Shown in pieces: positions 57,405 through 64,000 of a stretch of DNA of 64,000 bases (positions are counted from its first letter, which is position 1; each line of letters begins with the position of its first letter). Source of the stretch: Laccaria trichodermophora. Its lineage: Eukaryota > Basidiomycota > Agaricomycetes > Agaricales > Hydnangiaceae. The stretch spans positions 5,027,071 through 5,091,070 of the forward strand of contig JACTVC010000001.1 in NCBI GenBank assembly GCA_018417955.1, written 5' to 3'. The notes under the pieces are model-generated. The model was not told where the DNA came from. It searched no databases and saw nothing but the letters and a program-made list of their open reading frames with translations. Position numbers and translations under genes: made by a program.

Positions 57405-59619
57405 ATGTCGCAGCCCGTTGACCAACCCACTGCTGAGAACACGCACGTGCAAAACACCCCTCGGTCCTCCTTCACTGTCATCGATCCATCGCGCCAAGAC
57501 ACCTCCAAATCGCGACCTCCAAGCTTCGGATCGCCCCTAGAGGAAAAACTCGCAAGGGAGGAGGAGGACATCGAACGGTATGGCGGGGATGATCCACATG
57601 AACCCCGTCCGAAGTCCCCTGGGGGGGGGATAACCTCTTTACCGCCCCCACCTGAGCGAGACCCCAACATGGCGAGTTGGGATGGCCCGGACGATCTACA
57701 CAATCCTCAAAATTGGTCGATACGAAGGAAATGGCTGATCACGGTGGTCTGTATCATAATGACGGTCAACGTGTGAGTCGTGCTCTATTTTACACTTTCA
57801 TAGACTGATAAACTTTTGACATAGAACGTTCGCATCGTCAGCGCCGTCCTCCGCTGCGCCTCGAATCATGGAGGAGTTTCATACCTCCAAGGAGGTATCT
57901 TACCTCGTCACAACTGTTTTTCTCCTCGGTTACGTGTTCGGCGTACGTGCGATTCTCATTATGACTCTAAAAAAACCTAGCCCTGATAATTCCCTCACCC
58001 AGCCTATGTTCTGGGGACCAGGGAGTGAGCTCGTCGGAAGAAGACCTATCTTCATCATCACTATGATTTTGTATACCCTGTTCCACCTCGGGCAAGGGCT
58101 CGCGAAAAACATGCAAACCCTCCTCGTCACTCGATTTTTCGTAGGCTTTTTTGCTGTCGCACCGGTGACGAACTGTGGTGGTGAGTGTCCCTTTTGACAG
58201 CTATTGGAACGTCGCATTGATTCTGGCGCGGTCAGGCGTTGTCGCTGATATCTGGTCAGCTGCGGGAAGAGGTCCGGCAATGAGTATGTTCACTGCCAGT
58301 GTTTTCCTTGGCCCAGTCTTGGGTCCTATCGTCGCCGGGTTGTACGTCCCCCGATAACCCATTTCAAAACTCTTGACGCTGACGTCATTTATCAGCATTG
58401 TACAAAGTCACGCTTCGTGGCGATGGATCTTCTGGGTCATGATGATATTCGCTGGTGTCTGTACCGCCATCATGATTCCAACTCTCCCAGAAACATACGC
58501 CCCCGTTATTCTTCTTAAGAAGGCCAAGCGATTGCGCAAGCAAGATCCTGTCCAGTACAAGGATTTGTACGCAGAGCATGAGAACCAGGACTGGTCGATT
58601 TGGGGTGTCATTAAGCGAACCCTTTTTCGTCCGTTTGAGATGCTCTTCATGGAACCCATTCTCTTCCTTATTACAATATATCTATCCATTGTTTACGGCC
58701 TCCTCTATGCTCGTGTGTCTTTCCTCTCTTTCCGTTTGTTTATTATTGACGATCTTCTGCAGTCTTCCAAGCCTTCCCGATTATATTCATTACGATTCGA
58801 CACTTCACTACCGGCCATGATGGTCTGATGTTCATCGGTATTGGTATTGGAACTACCATAGGCGCATTCCTTAACTGGGTCTTCTCTCGACACTACCCTC
58901 AGCTCATCAAAAGATGGAAAGGCTTTCCGCCTCCGGAGGAGCGGCTCTATGGTGCCATGCTGGGAAGCTCACTCTTGGTCATCGGCATCTTCTGGCTAGG
59001 CTGGACTGGGCACTATGCCTCTGTCCCCTGGTACGTCCCAGGTCTCAGCACCATCGCTATTGGCGCTGCGATCGCATTGATATTCGTGTCTTTCCTCGTC
59101 AGTTTCCTTCCTTCTTTCTCAACTTGCTCATCGCTGACCGACCATCACCCTTTTACAGAGCTTCTTGGTTGATACCTATCTGTAAGTTCACCTCTCATCT
59201 GATTGAGATCCTGTTGAACTCGCATCTAGACAATACAGCGCCTCCGCTTTCGCCGCCAACACCATGGTCCGATCTGCCATCGCGGCCGCTTTCCCTCTTT
59301 TTACAACCCAGATGTTCACGAACGTACGTCACCTTTAAAACGCGACTTTACTTAACTTACACCCCCTTCCTCCCTGCTATCCAGCTCGGCGTCAATTGGG
59401 CATGCACCCTCGTCGGTCTCCTGGGTCTCCTGTTCGTCCCCGCGCCCTTCCTCTTTTACAAGTATGGTGCCTGGATTCGCGGCCGCAGCAGCTTTGCACC
59501 TTGCTTTGTAAGCCCCGTTTTCTCAACGCGTATCTAGGAGGTAAGCTCATAATTCACCATAGGATCTCGTCATCGCCAAAGAATTAGAGGAGGAAGAAAA
59601 AATGGGGGCGAAGCCATAA
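57405..59619 (+). CDS. MFS drug/polyamine exporter (DHA1-type)
   Basis: Ten exons (57405-57772, 57825-57942, 58003-58180, 58236-58341, 58396-58712, 58763-59097, 59159-59181, 59230-59323, 59385-59507, 59563-59619) give 572 residues. A long polar N-terminus ends in the typical NPQNWSIRRKW. TM helices follow with GPGSELVGRRPIFI (motif A), LGPVLGPIVAGFIVQSHASWRWIFW (motif C and family-specific block), PETYAPVILLKKAKRLRK and a last QYSASAFAANTMVRSAIAAAFPLF region. The set matches fungal DHA1 transporters of the Tpo/polyamine type in the plasma membrane. Substrate not predictable. Exon 7 is only 23 nt. Confidence 0.93.
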
Positions 59620-59948
59620 CCGACTCTGAACTTACAATGCGAAATCACTTATTAACAACCCACACCAGTCGGGGTCGTGGCTTCATGACTGAGCTGAGGT
59701 CGAGCATCCGAAAACGTCAGGCCCCTGTGCGTCTACGCCGGCGTCCGCTTGGAATCCTTGTCCTCTCACCAGGAATACAAAGGGAATATGTTATGTTGCT
59801 AGGTTTATTCTCGCGCTGATCGCACTATTTATACCACCGCATTCATCGATAGATAGATACCTTGATGTGGACGGACGTTGTTGGACTTGTTTAAAATTTA
59901 ATATTACAATAACTATACTATCGTCGGCATGTCATCTCCTCTTGCAAG
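59620..59948. other. Convergent intergenic spacer
   Basis: 329 bp between the MFS gene and the minus-strand F-box-type gene; shared 3' region, nothing else seen. Confidence 0.4.
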
Positions 59949-61368
59949 CTAATTCGCAAATGATGAGTACTTCCACGCCAGGGCCTCCGCCCCAGAGATA
60001 ATGGTAGGTTCCAAAGAATACCGCGACCAACGCTCATACACGAGGTCACGATCAGCAAGAGTTGTCTGACCATGATTGCGTATCACGATGTCGATTCGAT
60101 CCAAGATACGGTTCTTCTTAAACATCGTCTTCGCCATTTGCAAGTGGTTGGTACCCACCACCGAATAGATACAACCACGCATCTTGGAAAGAACAAGTAC
60201 GCTGAGATTTGGAATCCGCCAGGCTTCACCTGGAAGGTCGAGACCCTTGTTAAAAAAATATGAGAACATGGGTGCCGTGTGAGGGAACAGAAGAAATGAC
60301 CTTGGCGCTGATCAACTCCAGGATTTCCACCGACTGAAGGTATTTCATCATCCCAGACAACAAAACATCAACGGCGTCGCCCCCAAAAGAGAGTATTCGG
60401 ATGGACGAGAACGCAGGAAGCGTGGGTCGAATCAAAGCCAGAATAATGCGATGGTCCTCCGTGCCAGGTATCCAATGCAACTCCCTGACCTTGCCCCTGG
60501 GGCGGAGGAAGGCAATGACGGTGGTCACCGGCCCCCGAAGCTGCTCAAGGTACGGGAGCGCGTTCTCGTGGAGTGGTGTATCGTGCCATGTAGTGTCGAC
60601 TTTGGTTATGGACTCTTGGCAGAGGAGGAACGCTGACACTTCCTTCTCGTCGGCTGGAACGCCTCGCCAGTAGAAGCTCTTCATGTGGTAGTTGGAAAAC
60701 GGGAGTATCCGTCCCGCGGAGGTTACCCCATCGCCAGTGAAGGAGAAATGGATCAGGTTGATCAATTTGGGAAGGGTTCTCTGGAGGAGGTTTAAAACAG
60801 TGGAGGCCATGCCTTTGTCACTTTCGTATATTGAGAATTGGTATCGTTTGACGAGACGCGCGAGTTTTGGAACCTCGCTTGCGCTCTTTAAGAAACCGAT
60901 GTGACGTTTTGTGGACATGGAGATATCGCCACCAACATCGAAATAGATGGCCCGAATTGCTTCCGAACAAAAGGCCTTTGACACGGAAGCAAGTGTGAGG
61001 AGGGTGTCCATGTCAACTCGATGATCAAGGGCGTCGACGATTGCTCTATATGTCTCGGGGGCTAATATTGGGAACGGTAGGTGCTGGACGAGAGAAGGTG
61101 GCGAAAATTCCTTTGGGCTAGTGGCGTCCTTGAGGCCAAGGCGTAGCCTTAGTCTTATAAGAAGCCCCTTTGAAGATTGGTCCTCTGACCAGCGGAAGGG
61201 GGGGTGCTGAGACGACGCAATACTCGGACATGACCTGGTGGAGTAGGAACGACGGGGTGGTTTGCGAAGCGGCATGGGTGTCTGGTATGTTAGCCACTCG
61301 TGTAGTCCTGGACTCGTGGACATATTTATACGTTTGGGGAGTGGCTCGTCGCGATGCGCAGTGGCCAT
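59949..61368 (-). CDS. F-box-type protein
   Basis: Two exons (61368-60301, 60245-59949) give 454 residues from the first ATG. After a basic N-terminus comes LAPETYRAIVDALDHRVDMDTLLTLASVSKAFCSEAIRAIYFDVGG, an F-box-like segment with the usual end ...LYxDV. A Leu-rich region follows (VPKLARLVKRYQFSIYE, LPKLINLIHFSF, YLQSVEILELISAK) and a C-terminal YERWSRYSLEPTIISGAEALAW. Probably an SCF adaptor. The frame stays open upstream of 61368 without another ATG. Confidence 0.75.
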
Positions 61369-61866
61369 GCCAGCCTCATGGCTAATTGCATGCCCTGACA
61401 AAAGAACGACCTGGTCAGACAGCAAATGACGCGATGCGAACTTGAAAACGTACCAGGTATTGGAAAATTGGTTTATAGTCGAGACAAATTGGAGAAGCGT
61501 CAATCGCAATGGTTGTAGTTGGGAATCGACATGGACAATCGTCTCAAGCTCACTGAGTTTGCACTGAGCCTTGCGGACTTGTAAGCGGAGTTAAGCCTAC
61601 CTAAGATTTTCGGCCGAGCTTGCAGCTGATATCAGCCACCAAAACCGATCACGTCGGACAATGGTCAGAAATTTCTCTTTTGCTAGTAGTTGAGGAGGCG
61701 AGAGTACTTGAGGTGAGGAGAGGATGTTTGGTTGTCTTTTGGTACTTGTTTGGCACAGCACTGCATCACAATTTAGCTCACACTTCGTCCGATATGATGC
61801 CGACCCCATGCTTGCTGGGTTCTTCATATAAAATGCGAACCAAGGCCCTTTGGTACTTACGCAGTG

Positions 61867-62565
61867 ATGAACCCCCTCCAACCCCTCGCACTTCTCTTCT
61901 TTGTCTTTGGTGAGCTCAGACCCCGATTCAAATTCTTTCTGATATGGAGTTGGATTTTTCTCTTCAGGAAGCAACGTTGTAGCAGATGTCACAATATACC
62001 GGGCCAAAGCAAACCTCCCAAGTCAAGGAGCGAGTGTCAATGTATCCGCCATTGGTACTGCCAGTGGGCAAGATGGAGGGACGACATACATCGAGCAAAA
62101 GCTTATAAGCAGCTTGAACGTCGCTTATACCTCGCCGCCGACCACTTCGCTTATTACGAATGTCAGAACGGAGACGGGTTCGTACTCAGTTACTCAAACT
62201 ACGCTGTCACGATCACTGAAATCCGTTCAGCAACGTTTGTTGAAGCAGACTCCTGGGTTTATATGAGCATCCCTGATGACTCCGGCAAATTCAATGCCGT
62301 GGAACAGAATTGCACCTTTCCAGCCTCGCAAAAAACGGCGGTCTGCGTCGAAGTCAATCGAAAGGTGGTGAATGACACGAGCACGACGCTTACCGTAGTC
62401 TCAGCGACAACCTATAACCGCAAGCTGGTTCCTGTTTACACAACTACGGGTCTGTTCCCGGCTCAGACGCAGAATACTAAGAATTCGGCGGGGAGAGTGG
62501 ACTCTTGGAAATTTTTGGTTTGCCTGCCAATCATTTCGGGGTTTATGATGGCGATCTTCGGATGA
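61867..62565 (+). CDS. Small secreted GPI-type protein 4
   Basis: Three exons (61867-61909, 61968-62177, 62231-62565) give 195 residues. Signal peptide MNPLQPLALLFFVFGSNVVA; DVTIYRAKANLPSQ; conserved SGQDGGTTYIEQKLISSLNVAY; FVEADSWVYMSIPDDSG; Cys pair NCTFPASQKTAVC; Thr-rich stalk; hydrophobic C-terminus FLVCLPIISGFMMAIFG. The 5' intron site matches copies 2 and 3. An intact copy that serves as reference for the frameshifted copy 3. Confidence 0.8.
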   Translation: MNPLQPLALLFFVFGELRPRFKFFLIWSWIFLFRKQRCSRCHNIPGQSKPPKSRSECQCIRHWYCQWARWRDDIHRAKAYKQLERRLYLAADHFAYYECQNGDGFVLSYSNYAVTITEIRSATFVEADSWVYMSIPDDSGKFNAVEQNCTFPASQKTAVCVEVNRKVVNDTSTTLTVVSATTYNRKLVPVYTTTGLFPAQTQNTKNSAGRVDSWKFLVCLPIISGFMMAIFG

Positions 62566-62795
62566 GGGTAAATCAATGTATTTTTTGGAAAGACTGTCAG
62601 CGTACGAAGAGGACTACATACAGTTCAATTTGGATTCTAGTGCTGCGGCAAATGAATGGCATATTTAGAATAAAGTAGGAATGCATGATGAACTTGGATC
62701 TAGAGACGCATAGGGATAAAATAAGCATAAGTTAACAAGATAGAATGGCATGGTGACATAGTATGCAGCACGAGATATCCAAACCGTTGATAAGA

Positions 62796-63770
62796 TCACA
62801 ATTGCGGCAAGTCAGCAACAGAGGCAAGTGCTTCGGGGTCGAAGCTATCAGAGTACCGCGAAAAGCGGTGCTCAAAAACCTCTTCTCGAGTATACTCCTC
62901 AAATTCCCAAATTTTCTTAATCGTCTCTGCAACCCTTCGGGCTTCAGCAGTTGCCTCGTCCAGCTCTTCATCGTCATGATGATGATGACCATCTTTGGCA
63001 CCATCTCCTTCCCCCTTTCCGTCCTCCGCTTGGCTCATGGGAAGAGTTTCAGCGAGGTGCTGAATCGCAGAACTGCCCGACCTTGCGCGTAAAGATAAGG
63101 CTCGGCGAACAGTAGCACCCTTCACAGATCCGAATCTAAACATCGAGGAAGAGGGTGATGGGTGAGGCTCCGACGACGTCGCGGGATTGCTCTCGGCGCC
63201 GACAGTGTTTCGCCGCAAGAAAGCGGTGGAAACGGATCGCGACAAAGGCCAAGTGATACGCTTGCCCGTGGACCCCTCCTTCAAATTCTCCTCTCCACGA
63301 ACACCTTCCTCACATGGGTCTGCGCGCCTCACGGCCCTGAGCGGGGTGAAGCTCACCTCGCTAATGGAGGTGAACGTGGAGCGTTCAGTGGGGTCATCGT
63401 CCACCACGTTCTTACAGCCGGCCCTGGTCCCTGCGAAGGGGAAGCTTTCCATCGCCTTGAGCCACTTTCCGCGGCGGAGCGAAATGGCTGTTGGGGAAGA
63501 ATCAAGCTCGGCGACGGAGGAAGCGGGAGTGTCTTCTGATCCACTCGCGTTGCAGTGCGCGTCGCTGGAGGCCGCATCAAACAGCCACCCCATGGTAGAG
63601 GTGGGACTAGAAGAGGCCGGGGAATTGTTGGGGGGGAGAGGGGCGCGAAAAGCCAGCTCTTCGGGAGAGGGGCAGGGGAAGAAATGAACGGTCTGAGTGG
63701 ATATGTTGGGGTGGTTGAGTGGCAGGTCAAAAGCAGGCATGGAACTTGCGATGAGGATGGGAGAGAGCAT
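62796..63770 (-). CDS. Hypothetical Ser/Arg-rich protein
   Basis: Single-exon frame of 324 residues from ATG 63770. It is mostly low-complexity Ser/Pro/Arg sequence with a DGHHHHDDEELDE patch near the C-terminus. A helical end follows (ARRVAETIKKIWEFEEYTREEVFEHRF). No domain recognised; probably disordered and regulatory. Length and codon pattern support a real gene. Confidence 0.6.
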   Translation of the reverse strand: MLSPILIASSMPAFDLPLNHPNISTQTVHFFPCPSPEELAFRAPLPPNNSPASSSPTSTMGWLFDAASSDAHCNASGSEDTPASSVAELDSSPTAISLRRGKWLKAMESFPFAGTRAGCKNVVDDDPTERSTFTSISEVSFTPLRAVRRADPCEEGVRGEENLKEGSTGKRITWPLSRSVSTAFLRRNTVGAESNPATSSEPHPSPSSSMFRFGSVKGATVRRALSLRARSGSSAIQHLAETLPMSQAEDGKGEGDGAKDGHHHHDDEELDEATAEARRVAETIKKIWEFEEYTREEVFEHRFSRYSDSFDPEALASVADLPQL

Positions 63771-63808
63771 TGTAGTTGGTGGGTGAAGAATGAAAGCGCT
63801 GCTGGTAT

Positions 63809-64000
63809 TTAAAGGTTACCGAACCCGCCTTGGAAAACAATGTTGAACCATAAATCGTCAAGCCACGTAAGAAAATAGTGGCCTGGGGACACTCGCTGTG
63901 TCTCCGAGAATTGTGGCTTTGCCTCCGGGCCATTGTCGACCCCCAAAAAAGTGGCCACGACTGACCAGGTTCCATTAGAAAAATCGAACACTTCATAAAT
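63809..64000 (-). CDS. 3' end of a gene entering from the right edge
   Basis: A minus-strand frame open to the right edge reads VFDFSNGTWSVVATFLGVDN...SPGHYFLTWLDDLWFNIVFQ and stops at 63809. Composition is protein-like, rich in aromatic residues and Gly. The start and most of the gene lie outside the window; family not recognised. Confidence 0.45.
   Translation of the reverse strand: MYEVFDFSNGTWSVVATFLGVDNGPEAKPQFSETQRVSPGHYFLTWLDDLWFNIVFQGGFGNL

Overview
The window is nuclear DNA of a filamentous basidiomycete, most likely a mushroom-forming Agaricomycete. The evidence is about 30 protein genes in 64 kb, nearly all split by 45-70 nt GT-AG introns with CTRAY-like branch points, and gene families typical of that class: DUF6533-type 7-TM proteins, RS-rich proteins with a multi-TM C-terminus, small secreted GPI-type proteins, and F-box/LRR families. 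Exon models were built by hand by joining reading frames at GT...AG sites. For most genes the joined exons give an uninterrupted frame whose length is a multiple of three, which supports the models.

Layout. 0-9 kb: 3' part of an RS-rich protein running off the left edge, small hypothetical genes, a hAT-like MITE (4.58-5.33 kb), a type I membrane protein and a membrane protein with an EAER repeat tail. 9-19 kb: POT peptide transporter, a short-chain dehydrogenase, then a convergent pair of a secreted GH16 beta-glucanase and an SGNH/GDSL (CE16-like) esterase. 18.7-21.8 kb: a TA-flanked MITE, a decayed membrane-protein gene, a second hAT-like element and a perfect palindrome. 21.9-30 kb: DUF6533-like receptor/channel-type protein, a second copy of the dehydrogenase (frameshifted), an F-box gene and a GFA-domain enzyme. 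30.9-36 kb: a full-length RS-rich multi-TM protein with two hAT-like elements stacked at its 5' side. 36.4-44 kb: an Ecm14-like carboxypeptidase lacking key active-site residues, and two head-to-head ankyrin paralogs with a GPI-type protein gene between them. 44.5-48.2 kb: two F-box/LRR-type genes. 49-64 kb: secreted basic histidine-rich protein, three more GPI-type paralogs, the autophagy factor ATG13, an MFS exporter, another F-box-type gene, a hypothetical protein and a partial gene at the right edge.

Main themes: (1) five non-autonomous DNA transposons with recognisable terminal inverted repeats and target-site duplications, four of them with perfect 8-bp duplications (hAT-like); (2) local gene duplication (two SDRs, two ankyrin genes, two RS-rich proteins, four GPI-type proteins, four F-box-type genes); (3) three genes with a single-nucleotide shortfall in a homopolymer run, which looks more like assembly error than true decay; (4) an SGNH esterase whose catalytic Ser block is split over 9-nt and 5-nt microexons. 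No CRISPR, rRNA or convincing tRNA was seen.
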